Shown here: positions 1-10,897 of the stretch, in pieces | Numbering within the stretch: position 1 is the stretch's first letter | Layout of the letters: the number at the start of each line of letters is the position of its first letter | From: Rhizophagus irregularis | Lineage: Eukaryota > Glomeromycota > Glomeromycetes > Glomerales > Glomeraceae | Assembly: GCF_026210795.1 (NCBI RefSeq) | Contig: NC_089433.1 | Coordinates: 3,373,001-3,437,000 of the forward strand | DNA length: 64,000 bases | Direction of reading: 5' to 3' | The notes under the pieces: model-generated | Database searches by the model: none | Told to the model about the DNA's origin: nothing | Seen by the model: only the letters and a program-made list of their open reading frames with translations | Made by a program: the position numbers and the translations under genes

Positions 1-840
1 ATTTTCTTGCAAATGGTGCATTTTTATGAAAATGCCACATTTTATCTCCAATGTGATATCATTGTAACAACATTTCATAAAATTGTTATAACATTGTCAA
101 TTAAAATCAAATTTTGTTAAATATTCCGATTTCCTAGCAAATGGTGCATTTTTTTATGAAAATTCTATATTTTTTGTCAAATGTTGCATATTTTTAGCAA
201 ATTTTATGTTTTTTTGGTCAAATGTTTCACTTTCGTCAGAATGTTAAAATGTTACATTTTTTTTTGAAAATGCTCAATAATATGGCATTACACTGGAAAA
301 TGTAGCATTTCACCAAATTACACTAAAAAGCATCACAATTATCACATTTTTTGGAAAATTCCACATTACATTAAATTATACTAAAAAATGTAGCACTATA
401 CTAAATTATGTGGCATTGCACTAAAAAATACCACAATTACACTAGACAAAATAGCATTACACTAAAAAGTACCACAATTATCACATTTTTTAGAAAATTT
501 CGTGTTATGTAACATTATGCTAGAAAATGCGGAATTGCACTAAAAACGTGGAATTGCACTAAAAAATGCGGAATTGCACTAAAAAATGTGGAATTGCACT
601 AAAAAACGCAGAATTGCACTAAAAACGCAGAATTGCACTAAAAAACGTGGAATTGCACTAAAAAACACAAAAAAATACTACAATTACACAGGATAATGTA
701 GCATTACACTTAATTACATTAAAATTGTTAGGATAATTTTTATTAAAATTACGGACATTATTAAATTTATAATATTTATATTCTAACGCATTATTTAACA
801 TTAAATTCACATTGTTAATATTAACAATGTATCAACACGA
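1..840. other. AT-rich non-coding stretch
   Basis: No gene is visible. The sequence is made of degenerate short repeats built on words such as GCATTACACTAAAAAATG and ATGGTGCATTTTT. They grade into a regular 18-bp tandem repeat near 526-668. Confidence 0.7.
526..668. repeat. 18-bp tandem repeat
   Basis: About seven to eight head-to-tail copies of a unit close to GAATTGCACTAAAAAACG, with small length changes in the A run. Copies differ at one or two positions. Nothing suggests coding. Confidence 0.85.
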
Positions 841-969
841 TGTGTTGTTTAATTTATACGAAACCTTACTACTGAAGACTCCCTCTTTTTGTCACTATAA
901 ACAGGCGGAGGGAGCAGCAATGGCTCTCCCCCTATAGGTACTTTATGGCCTCTACCTGTTTACAGAGGA

Positions 970-1211
970 GGGGCTTTTCGTAAAGTTATTAGATAGATAT
1001 ATATATATGTATATATATAAGTATATATATACATCTATCAAAAAAATTATAATAAAAAAAAAATTTTTTTCGGGGAAAATGCCCCTATTTATATAAAATT
1101 ATATATCACGTGCGTCACGTGATATTACTTAATAATTACCACAGCTTCAACTGCGGTATAATGAAAAAAAAAAATTAAGCTTTTTTTAGCAAAAAGCTTA
1201 ATTTTTTTTTC
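970..1211. repeat. cluster of perfect and near-perfect hairpins
   Basis: Successive inverted repeats follow each other with little spacer. They are an AT palindrome bounded by GATAGAT and ATCTATC (about 978-1038), GGGG/CCCC around 1072-1085, ATATCACGTG/CACGTGATAT at about 1105-1128, TACCACAG/CTGCGGTA at about 1137-1158, and AATTAAGCTTTTT/AAAAAGCTTAATT at about 1173-1204. The cluster leads into the polypyrimidine tract and the intron-like array downstream. Confidence 0.7.
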
Positions 1212-1214
1212 TCA

Positions 1215-1376
1215 CGGCCTTTATTTCTCCTTTCTTTCGCCCTTTACCTTCCTTTCTCTCTCACCTTCCCCTTCCCTCTTTCTTTCACCTTCACCTTCAC
1301 CTTCCCTCCCATTCTCCTTCGCCCTTTCCCCTTCTCTTTCTCTCCCCTTCCCCTTTTCCCCTTTTCCTTCCTACTA
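1215..1376. repeat. polypyrimidine tract (C/T-rich, CCTTTC-like)
   Basis: About 160 bp almost purely C and T on the plus strand, built from CCCTTTCC, CACCTTC and TTCTCTC words. The complementary polypurine strand reads as a Lys/Arg/Gly-rich ORF, which I take to be a composition artefact. A polypurine tract of the same flavour, in the opposite orientation, lies at 5161-5395. Confidence 0.8.
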
Positions 1377-1433
1377 TTATTAACAATAACCATATTAATT
1401 ATGTAATCAGCGTCGGAATCTTCCAATGAAATG

Positions 1434-2475
1434 GTAAGTTTCGAAGCGTTTCGCTTCGAAACTTTTAATAATTTTTTTTTTATTTTTTAGAAGCGTTTCT
1501 AACGCTTCTTATACTTTCTTTTTTTAGGTCTTTTGGTATTCGTCTTCAGAAAGCCAGGAAATGGGTAAGTTTCGAAGCGTTTCGCTTCAAAACTTATTTT
1601 TTTTATTAATTCCTTTTAGGAAACATTTCTAACGCTTCCTTTTTTTTTGTGTAGGCTTCCGGTGTTTTGATTTCGGGAAACGAAGAACTGAAAGGTAGCT
1701 TTCCGTTTCGAAAACTAAAAAAAAAAAATAATAAAAAATTTTTTTTTTTATAAGGAACGTTTTTAACGATCCTTTATTTTTTTTTATAGGTCTTTCTGGC
1801 GTATTCAACTTGGAAAAACGAAATGGTAAGTTTCAAGGCGTTTGCCTCGAAACTTTTTCTAAATTCTTTTTTTTTAGGAAACATTACTGATGTTTCCTTT
1901 TTTTTTGTAGGATTTACGGTGTTTGAGTTTGGGAAATGAGGAAACTAAAGGGTAAGTTGCGAAACTCTTCGAACCCTTTTTTAAAAAATTAAATTTTTTT
2001 TTTATTTTTTTTAGGAAACGTTTCTAACGTTTCTTTTGTCTTTTTGTAGGAACACCGGACGTTTGGATGATGAGTTCGAAATGAACCGGTGAGTTTCGCA
2101 ACATTGTGTTGCGAAACTTTATTTTTATTTTTTTTTATTAAATGAAACATTAACTAACGTTTCTTTATTTTACTTTTTATAGGTTCCGGACGTTAGGATG
2201 ATGGAAACGACCGGTAAGTTTCGCAATGTTACATTGCGAAACTTAATTTTTTATTTTTTTTTTATTATAAGAAACGTTAACTAACGTTTCTTTATTTTAC
2301 TTTTTGTAGGTTCCGGATGTTAGGATGATGGAAACGACTGGTAAGTTTCGCAATGTTACATTGCGAAACTTAATTTTTTATTTTTTTTTATTGTAAGAAA
2401 TGTTAACTAACGTTTCTTTTCTTCCTTCTTGTAGGAATGCCAGATGAAATTACGACCCGGACTTTGGTGAAAGGT
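1434..2475 (+). other. tandem array of intron-like units with paired hairpins (array 1)
   Basis: Eight successive units run GTAAGT (or GTAGCT, GTGAGT) to a CTAAC/CTGAT branch-like motif to TAG. They are separated by exon-like pieces of about 36-41 nt, then 31 and 31 nt. Most units have two hairpins. One pairs the donor (AAGTTTCGAAGCG with CGCTTCGAAACTT in unit 1; AAGTTTCGCAATG with CATTGCGAAACTT in units 7 and 8). The other brackets the branch motif (GAAACGTT-TCT-AACGTTTC). Stem bases differ between units while pairing is kept, for example AGGAAACAT/ATGTTTCCT in unit 4. Joining all exon-like pieces in order gives a stop in the fifth piece, so one simple ORF is not supported. It may be a decayed or alternatively spliced microexon gene, or an array of mobile introns. 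Confidence 0.7.
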
Positions 2476-3071
2476 AATAAGGGAAAGGGAATTAGGGGAA
2501 TTTTTCATTTTTTTTGTTTATCTAATTTATTATTTTTTTTTTTTTTTTTTTTTAATAGTAACGCATTTTATTAATTATTTAAAATTTACAGAAAATTTTT
2601 ATAATTATTTTAAAATACTTAGAGCTTGACATAAAATGACAAACCCTATAACTAAGTTTTAACTATCTAAAAAAAAACTAATATAAAATCTAAACTAAAA
2701 AATTTGTGTTCGATTCTATATTTATATTGTTTCAAACTACGCTACTGTTCTCGTATTTTATGATGTTTTTGAATTTTTGCTATTTTTATATGTTTTGAGG
2801 CTTTACTATTTTAAAATCAAACAAAATAATTGTGAAGAAATATCAAGTAAAAACTAAATGATTTAAAATACATTAAAAGCGAAAAAAAAAAATTAAAGTA
2901 TAATAAAATTCTGTCTTGTAAATTAAAAAGAAAAACTATACTACCGCGGAAAATATCAAAATTACTCTTGTAACATTCTCTGTTATTAAGAAGGTGAAAA
3001 TCGATCAAATTCCAGTATTGCTCTTCTAGAATAAATTTTCAAAATTGTTAAGAATTTTGGGGATAATTTGT
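2476..3071. other. AT-rich non-coding stretch
   Basis: A T-run of over 20 bases sits at about 2532-2553, followed by AT-rich sequence. I see no credible gene. Confidence 0.6.
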
Positions 3072-5011
3072 TCATTCTGTATCAGAATTTTCCCTTTCTC
3101 CCTGCTTTCGCACTACTCGCTTTTTGTTTTCATTTTTCATTTCTTCATCATCATCGTCCGATAACTCTGTTACTTTCTTTTTCCCCTTTCTTTGTGTCGT
3201 GTCTGTTGTCATCTTTAATTCGTCTAATCTTTCTTTAAATTTATTATTTAAATTATCTAACTCGTCGTGTTCTTCCGAAGTTCTTGGAACCGTTGAGATT
3301 AAGTCAGTAGTTGCGTCAACAAATCCGTCCTTTGGTTTTTGTGGGATATTGAATTTGTTAATGCCGAAACGTTTTTTGTATGTTCCATTTTCAGTGATCA
3401 ATTCATCTTGACTTTTGATCTACAAACCGTTTTCCATGTTTTCTTCTTCCATCGTCGAATTGTAAATTGCTTTCATTAAATCCTTTTCATTGTTAAAATA
3501 TATCAAAATGTATTTAATTTTGTTTATTTTGATAATTTTTGAAAAAAGGCCACCGTATTTTAAGTTTTCTGCTTTTAATCCCTCATGTTCTGGTCTCCCT
3601 GGTAAATCTTTGAATTTTTTGTATGCTTGCCATTCATATTTTTTCTTAATTTCAGTAGTACTCATTTTCGCGTTAAACATCCTAAAAAAATAAGTCTGCT
3701 CTTTTTTCTTGATCGCTATATTAGGTCCACCTTTGATGAAGATTTCCTCCATTTCTGTTGTGAAGCGAATTCTAGCTCGAACAGTCCTATATTTGTAATT
3801 CCATTTACATTCTAATCTTTCTATATATCCTATTTGTTTTAGCGAGTCATAGATTTCATTATCCTTCCAATAAGCTGGAAAATCATAAAATTTTAAGTCA
3901 CGTGATCTATCGGAAAAATGTTTTTTCAGAAAATCATCATCGGAAGTTGTTTGAACCGAAATTTCGGTGATCTTCCCCTTTTTAATTTCTTGTGTGGATG
4001 ATTTCTTTTTTTTGATTTTCTACGTCGATCGTGGCTTTTTGTCTTACTTTTCGGCTTACTGGATGTGGCAATCTCGCTCGTTACTGTTTTCTTCTCTGAA
4101 TTGCTCAATTTTAGCACGTCATTTTCTAGTTTTTTTATTCGTTCTTCTGCCATCTTTTTTTCCTTTTCTAAATTGTCTATCTTTTCTTTGTATTCGTTGT
4201 ATTTGGCCCTCATAGAATCTAATTCGTTCTTGGTTTTTTGTAATTCTTCTACTGCGGCATTTTTTTCTGCGGATCGTTTCTGAAGGGTTTCGAATACTAT
4301 TTGCAGAATTTTTTTGGTGGTATCGCCAGCCATTTTCATTGTAAAAGTAGCGAAATCCATTAAAGTGTCTTTAATAATATTGTTACCCGTTTGTCTTTTT
4401 CCATTTATAATGCCTTCTCCCATTATTCCTGGTGGGAATATTATATCTCTTTCCATGTATTCTAATTCGTATTCTGCTAAATTGACTCTACTATTCTTTC
4501 TCATAGCATCTGAAAAATCGTCTAAATGATGTTCTTCAAATCCTTTAAAGTCCTTATAAAAAAGTAATAAATAGTGTCTTAAAAAATTTGTTTCATCTAT
4601 ATCTTTATTCGTTATTGCTCCTTTTTCTGTGTTCGTTGTCGCTCCTTTTTCTATATCTGCTATTGCTCCGTCCTGCGTTGTCGTGCTTGCTTGAGAGTTT
4701 TCTAGGAGAATTGTTTCCAAGATTCTTTTAACGTTTTCGCCACCCATTTTCATTGTGAAGACTGCGGTGTCCATTAAAATATCTTTGTATATGTTCCTTT
4801 CTTTTGTTATTCTTGCATCTCTGACTCCTATTTTTATGTCGCCTGGCGGATATAACATATCTTTATCCAAATGTAAAATTTTGTATTCTTCTAAGTTAAA
4901 TTTTTTATATTCTTTTAAACTTTTTGAAAAATCTTCTATATGTTCCAACTCGAAACCTGTAAAGCCTCTATAGTACTCGTTTAGATATTGTTTAAGAGTT
5001 TCTTCTTCCAT
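3072..5011 (-). pseudogene. broken lineage-specific gene with internal duplication, coiled coil and C-terminal extension
   Basis: The first 361-codon segment (5011-3926) carries two copies of a roughly 100-residue repeat. Each copy has a YY/FYK-F-GFE start, a PPG motif and an MKM(G/A)G-(N/T)-KKIL-like end. A coiled coil near residues 255-305 and a Lys/Arg-rich tail follow. At an A8 run (minus strand, 4006-4013) the natural reading moves one frame and continues through SDRSRDLKFYDFPAYW and a second conserved block ending at 3423. An in-frame TAG at 3420-3422 then separates the last 109 codons, an acidic and Lys-rich tail. One lost A plus one nonsense change would explain all three pieces. The block after the frameshift looks like a paired RNA-binding-type fold seen in repetitive Glomeromycotina proteins, but that is from memory and weak. 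Function unknown; possibly transposon-derived. Confidence 0.6.
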
Positions 5012-5160
5012 TTTTGTTGTTAAAATATGTATTTTTATTATATATTTTGTTAATAAAGTTAAAATTTTTCTTTCGTAAAATTTTAGTCCGAAAGATCGTC
5101 AGGAAGAGTTCCCTCTCTCCTTTATCTAATTTATTAAATTTTTGTTTCTTTTTCATTTTA

Positions 5161-5395
5161 CTTTAAGGGAAAGGATAAAACGAAAAGGAAAGGGTAAAAC
5201 GTAAAGGAATGGATGAAACGAAAAGGGAAAAGGTAAAACGAAAAGGAAAGAGTAAACACAAGGGGAAGAGGAAATGAAAATAAAAGGAAAAAATGAAAAG
5301 GGAAAAGGAAAAACGAAAGGGGAAGGTGAAAATGAACGGGAAAGGTGAAAACGAATGGGGGAAACGAAAGGGAACAGTGAAAACGAAAGGAACAT
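5161..5395. repeat. polypurine degenerate tandem repeat
   Basis: Repeats of GGGAAAAGGTAAAACGAAAA-like words run for about 230 bp and end where intron-like array 2 begins. The plus strand reads open as a Lys/Arg/Gly-rich peptide through this tract and on through the intron-like units. That fits composition rather than a real protein. Confidence 0.75.
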
Positions 5396-5769
5396 TTCGA
5401 AGGTATACTTCGAAATATTTGTTTTTTATTTTGATTTTTTTCAACAAAACGTATATTAATGTTTCATTTTTTTTATATTTTTTAGGTTTGGCGGCTCATT
5501 GGACAAACCGGAATTCAATATTTCGAAGGTATACTTTGAAATATTTTTTTTATTTGATTTTTTTTAATGAAACGTATATTAATATTTCGTTTTTTTATTT
5601 TTTAGGTTTAACGGTCTTTGAACGTATGGAATTTAACATTTCGAAGGTATATACTTCGAAATGTTTCTTTATTTTGATTTTTTTCAACGAAACGTTTATT
5701 AACGCTTCATTTTTTTCTTTTTTTTTAGGTTTACACCGGCTTCTACTTTGGCACTGGACATTTGATACA
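5392..5769 (+). other. second array of intron-like units with donor-in-loop hairpins (array 2)
   Basis: Three units start with GTATAC or GTATATAC and end in TTTTTTAG, separated by exon-like pieces of 43 and 41 nt. The donor sits exactly in the loop of a hairpin: ATTTCGAAG-GTATA-CTTCGAAAT in unit 1, and 12 paired bases around GTATATA in unit 3. A second hairpin brackets a TTAAT/TTAAC branch-like motif (GAAACGTT-TATT-AACGCTTC in unit 3). The branch hairpin and the exon starts (GTTT..GG) resemble array 1, so both arrays look like one family. Confidence 0.7.
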
Positions 5770-6655
5770 TGAATGAATTAGAGGTGCAGATTATCCATAG
5801 ATTATCGTTAAATAATAATAATTGTACATTTATTAATAAATAAAATTATAATAAATTATGTGAAATTATTAAAACAGTGTTTTAAATTGTCATGGAGTTT
5901 ACACTAAATTGTTTAAAATTATTACTAAATTTCTCAATTGTCCAAAATCGGTAAAACATTTTCACTCAATTATCCGAAATTATCCTAAATTTCACTAAAT
6001 TATCAAAAGTTTAGCTAACATTTACCAAAAAAATGCAAAATTTACCACAATTTGTATTACGTTTGTACAACATTGCTGAAAAATTCACCTAAATTTTCAA
6101 CAATTTATATAACATTACTAAAAATACACTACAATTTACCACAATTTGCATTACTTTTGCATAAAATTACTAAAATTCACTATAATTTACCACAATTTGC
6201 ATTACGTTTACATAACATTACTAAAAATTTAACTAAATTCACCACAATTTGCACTTCGTTTACATAACATTACTAAAAATTTAATTAAATTCACCACAAT
6301 TTGCACTTCGTTTACATAACATTACTAAAAATTTAACTAAATTCACCACAATTTGCATTACGTTTGCATAACATTACTAAAAATTTAACTAAATTCACCA
6401 CAATTTGCATTACGTTTGCATAAAATTACTAAAAATTTAACTAAATTCACCACAATTTGCACTTCGTTTGCATATCATTACTAAAGATTTGCCTAAAATT
6501 TCCCATAATTTAATGATAATTTACTGAAAAATTTCTCAACATTTGAATTAGGAATTCTGTAGGAATTCTGCCATTTTGACAAAATTTGCCAAATTGTAAG
6601 ACCTCCATTATCCCAAAATTGTAACACAATTTACCCCAATTTACCGGGATAATTC
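5770..6655. repeat. 52-bp tandem repeat in AT-rich sequence
   Basis: From about 6035 to 6490 there are eight to nine copies of a 52-bp unit containing CACCACAATTTGCA, CGTTTACATAACATTACTAA and AATTTAACTAAATT words. Clear copies begin near 6240, 6292, 6344, 6396 and 6448, and earlier copies are more diverged. The flanks are AT-rich. No gene is seen. Confidence 0.85.
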
Positions 6656-8631
6656 TCAATTTGCCAGAAAAATTTCAGGCAAATTTTGCGACAATGACAT
6701 CTGTTCGACCTGTGAATTGCCATTATCATCGGCACGTCGTTTAAGTGTTCTGTTATCCATGACCGCACAAGGCTGAAATTTTAAGCCAACTTCGTCTCTG
6801 TAGTATTCAGTATATATCGCATGATCAATAGTATCGACATGATCACGTAAATGTTCTAAGATGTCTTCTGCTTTTCTCTTTTGTAGTTCTTTTTCTCTTT
6901 TGCGTTGTTCGCTTTTCTTCAGTAATATGGGCACAGTCTGCGCTTCAGATGAGACTTCGAATAATTTCATTTCATAATCATGACGGGCGGTGGTATACTC
7001 CATTATCATATCACAAAGATCTCTTCGGTAGATACCTTTTTCAGGAGTAGTATCCTATTGACTTCCAGCGTCGATTTTTGCCTGTTCATATTGCGTATTT
7101 TCTATATGGATATCATAAATCTCTTTCATGTGGGCTAACCAAGCATTACTGCCAACCGTAAGTAGTTTCAAGTTGCGTTTCCTAATGTTTCTATGAGAAG
7201 GTTGATTATATAAGCCACCTTCGTAGAAAGGTTCATCCGGAATTAACGGAATGTAGTGTTTAGGCACGTTTTCAAGGTTGTCTATGACAACAGGTGGATT
7301 AGGATCAACAATGGTCGGAGATGCGATGGAGCTATCGTTACTATATAGTTCCGTAGCAATGACTGCAGAAACGCGATTTGTTCCAGGAAACGAAAGCGGA
7401 AAAGAATAATCTTGTTGTAAAGGTGAGATGAATTTTTTCTTATAGCACAGATGTGTGAGAGGTTTGGTGAACGATTGAGTTTCTTGAAACAGAAGCATAT
7501 GACGTTGTGCAGCACGGAGCTTATCATCCAACAGAGCATTAGTGCGTAAATTAGCATTACGAAAAGTATGCCTAATCGATGCATCAAAGCATTTCTCTTG
7601 TCTTTTTCTGACTTTTGAGGACGAACTAGGAGTGCGTTGAAAATTCCGATAAACTTTGCCGTAAATAAAATTGAGTCCTTTTTTTTTACGACATTGCTAT
7701 AAAAAGCACAGTATGTTGTGGTGAAAGAGATGCCTAATCGGTTTGAAAAATTATTATGTATCCTCTTCTTGGCCCATCGGTTGTAGAGGCGAGTTGCGTG
7801 AAAATCTTTGAAAGTTTTGCAGTTGCTGACATCAGGTATTTTGTTATCCTTCGAAGTAAAGTATAGCGTTAATTTTTTGTGATAAGTAATACAGGCGTGA
7901 CAATGAAAAGACATAGTGAAAGGAGCTGGAATGAGGCAGGCCGTTACAGTTTTGCTAATTGGATCCACAGTATGACAATAATTACATGGGAGGTAGATAC
8001 CAAAATAAAATCTATATTTCTTATATGAGAAATTAAAAAAAGTTTTAGTCATGTGATTATTTTCATCTTTTTTTTGGGCACGTAATACTATGAAATCTAA
8101 ACGCTCCAATAATTTTTTACGAATAAGCATGAAAAATTTGTTTTGTAACCGTCGAGGAATAACTTTTTGCGTTGAAAAAAAGTGTGTGAGCTGTTTCAAT
8201 ATTTGAAATTTGAAATTCAGAAGTTGACTCGTGGAGTTATGATTAATCGGGTTAGAGGACATATGATAATCATTGGTGTAGATCTTTAATTGAAGTTGAT
8301 TGGTGTTTGATAGATGATCAACAAGCTCAAAAAAGAAACTTTTTGAATGCCAAAAGTTGTAAATCTTGTTATAACCAGTTCTATGGTATGGGATCACATG
8401 AAATTTTTCATATTTCATAGAGAAAATATAGTTTTTATTATTATTAAACGAAAGGGTGGGATGAGTATCCTCAAAATATTCAGAGGGTGAAGATATATTT
8501 GACAAATTGTCTTCAGTGGGTGGTAAGGAATTTGTAGTATTATGGTTAAAAATGAAGTCTTCAGGACCAGGCGGTGTATAATTATATCCGGGTATAGGAA
8601 CAAAGTCGTCTGCTCATGGAATATAAGACAT
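6656..8631 (-). pseudogene. broken lineage-specific hypothetical gene
   Basis: The apparent start is the ATG at 8631-8629, followed after five codons by an in-frame TGA (8616-8614). The frame then continues with PGYNYTPPGPEDF and about 310 further codons. These hold two CX2C pairs (CNYC and CHAC, about 40 residues apart) that look like a zinc-binding site. At an A9 run (minus strand, 7679-7687) the reading moves to another frame with KKGLNFIYGKVYRNFQRTP and continues to an in-frame TAG (7057-7055). It then runs 133 more codons with a Lys/Glu-rich helix to the natural end at 6656. One indel and two nonsense codons break a protein of roughly 660 residues. I do not recognise the family; it has the feel of a repetitive Glomeromycotina protein of unknown function. 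Confidence 0.6.
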
Positions 8632-9126
8632 AACCAACCCTTGAATATGGGTAAAGTGAGAACAATAAAACCTCGTCTTATGCCCGAAGCGCCCTATAGG
8701 GCCTCTTCCCCTTTGAAGTATATTTAAATGTAAAAATTCAAAAGAAAGCTGCGCTATTTACTACGGAAAATTAACAAAAATAAAAAAAGGGGAAAGAGTT
8801 TTTTTTTACTGTCATAGCATTATGATTGTATTGTAACTTTGCGCTAATGTATAATGCATTGTCACGTTATTACAACCATGATGTTACATTATAGTGAAAG
8901 CGTTGTCTTAAAATTATAAGTTTCTGCTATGAACTTTAAAACCTTTTATCAACTTTAAAAGTTGATATTGTATCAAGTAATTTTGAACTGAATTTATTGT
9001 TTTTAAATGCATAATGTACACGTTGATTATAAGTTAAATAAAATAAATATTTACATTAAAATAAATCAATATTCATGCCAGTATCATGATGATGATTGAT
9101 GCAACAATATTTAAATGTTGCACAAT
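8632..9126. other. AT-rich intergenic stretch
   Basis: No gene is seen. The part from about 8995 to 9126 resembles 25270-25395 in direct orientation (shared words GTACAC..TGATTATAA and CAACAATATTTAA.TGTTGCACAAT). The copy is diverged. Confidence 0.5.
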
Positions 9127-9248
9127 TTGGCAAGCCAAGTTAGACTAAACTATCAGGCATGGATATTAGACAAAATGTTACATTATGTCTGACATTTTAC
9201 CTGTTCATTGATTTTCATCTGTCCGTGTTTGATATTTATCTGTCATAT

Positions 9249-9769
9249 TGTAGTGCCATAATTCCAGAATTAACTTTGATTTAAATAATAGAGTATTTCG
9301 GAATTATAGGGATCATCTATATTTTGTGTAACATACATTAATAGTCTGAAGTAATTTGGATCGGAAATGAAGATCATCCTAATAGTAATAATGATGTAAT
9401 AAGTTACAATTAATTTATTATTATTTACGTTGATCGAAGGATCAACATGTAAATTATTATATAAACCCCAACTTTTTGACTTAGTATTAGCAGTTCCTTT
9501 TCTTTGGAAGTTCCTTTCTGTTTCTTTTAGTTCCTTTTAAATTCTTTTAATTCTTTTAAATAAAAACTATCATTTTAATTATTATAATTATTTTATAATG
9601 TTCTGACGAAATTTTATGATTATATTATTTTACATTTAATAAATAACTGTGTTATAATGACATATTCTTACATAATAAAGAATAAACCTTTTATTAAATT
9701 ATAAATTTTATGACTTTATGAGAGAGATGAAATTCTTGTGGCGACAGAGTGGCAGAAGCTGTCGTTGCA
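9249..9769 (+). repeat. 5' LTR of gypsy-1
   Basis: 521 bp, starting TGTAGTGCCATAATTCC and ending AGCTGTCGTTGCA. It matches 24194-24714 at all but about seven positions. It is followed by two bases and then the PBS. Confidence 0.95.
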
Positions 9770-9771
9770 AA

Positions 9772-9791
9772 TGGTGCATGCTCTGAGAATC
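9772..9791 (+). other. primer binding site of gypsy-1
   Basis: TGGTGCATGCTCTGAGAATC starts two bases after the LTR. TGG pairs with a tRNA CCA end, and the complement GAGCATGCACCA would be the tRNA acceptor 3' strand. The tRNA identity is not resolved. gypsy-2 carries nearly the same site. Confidence 0.75.
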
Positions 9792-10897
9792 ACCTTCTAT
9801 TGTCTACATACAATAGAAAAACTTGTTGAATAATACCTAATAAATAGCCTTTTACTATCGGCATATAGTAAATACCCTTTTGGAAGGAATGGAAATTTAT
9901 TAGAACCAAGGAGAAAACCCAAATAGTGGTCCTAGGAATTATTTGACAGTGAAAAGAAGAAAGAAGAAAAGAACTCACTCCAACCCTTTACAGAGTATTA
10001 CCCAGACTTAAATTTTTAGACATGTCTTCATACATGTATTAGCGACTAGGAATCTAAGAAACTGCGAATAAAGCGTTATATTCGACAAGGCCTCTGTATC
10101 GTATGGTTAAGTATTGTTATCTATTTTAATAATTTAGATTTTATTTTTGCAGGTATAACTCTTCAGATAGGAATGGGAATAACTGGACTCTGACGAGAGT
10201 GTAACTTCTCCTTACTGAAAGCATCCTGGAGATGCGTAACTGAACCTACAAAAATGTGTAAATAGATTGAATTATGAGTAAGTATGAGTTGGAATATGTT
10301 AAAGGGATAGAGAAATAAAGAGTTATTTCGTAAAAACCCAAATTTAATGAAGAAAGTGATAAAATCCAATTTTTAAGCCCCAAAATTGAGTAGTAAATGA
10401 AAATAAAAACCCCAATTTAAAACCCCTATATTAAACTCAGCGTTAATTAATGATTAAAGACCAATTCTAAAGCCCAAAATGATGTATTAAACCTAAAAGA
10501 ATGGTAAAACCCCATATAAAAATCCCAATTTATGAGTTGAAAACCCACTTCTAAGTACAATAAAACGTAAATAAACCCAAGTTTTAAACCCAAATTCGTA
10601 GATAAAGCCCACCTTTAAAAACCAAAGAAACTGAGATATAAAACCCACCTTTTAAGAAGAGAAAAGATGGCGGAAGCTATCTAAAAATTTTAGTAGAATA
10701 CCCGATAAAATATCCGAATTGTCTATAAAAGGAGTGCCAAAATTACCAGCCAAAAGATCATTCAAATGATTGAAGAAATACTCTTATTAACAAAAATAAT
10801 AATATCAAGATACTCATTTGCAGTATATATCATCCTTATTTGCGAGATATTAAAAATAATTTTGATAAAATTTATTATCGTTATAATTTGAGATAAA
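9792..10897 (+). other. gypsy-1 leader, rich in AAACCC(C)AA words
   Basis: 1.1 kb between the PBS and the first ORF without a convincing gene. From about 10329 it contains many copies of AAACCCCAA/AAGCCCA, spaced tens of bases apart. The same word recurs through the rest of the element. It may hold packaging or translation signals, but nothing in the sequence proves this. Confidence 0.6.

Noticed and set aside
1244-1426. 60-codon Lys/Arg/Gly ORF on the minus strand
   Set aside because: It is the complement of the polypyrimidine tract and has no other support.
5293-5772. 159-codon plus-strand ORF over the polypurine tract and array 2
   Set aside because: It reads through the intron-like units and repeats FFILIFFN-like peptides caused by T-rich spacers; composition explains the open frame.
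530-6490. CRISPR or centromere interpretation of the short tandem repeats at 530 and 6240
   Set aside because: Head-to-tail copies without spacers and only a few hundred bases long; ordinary minisatellites.
10329-10660. AAACCCC words as telomere-like repeats
   Set aside because: Spacing is irregular and the word continues through coding regions, so it is not a telomeric array.
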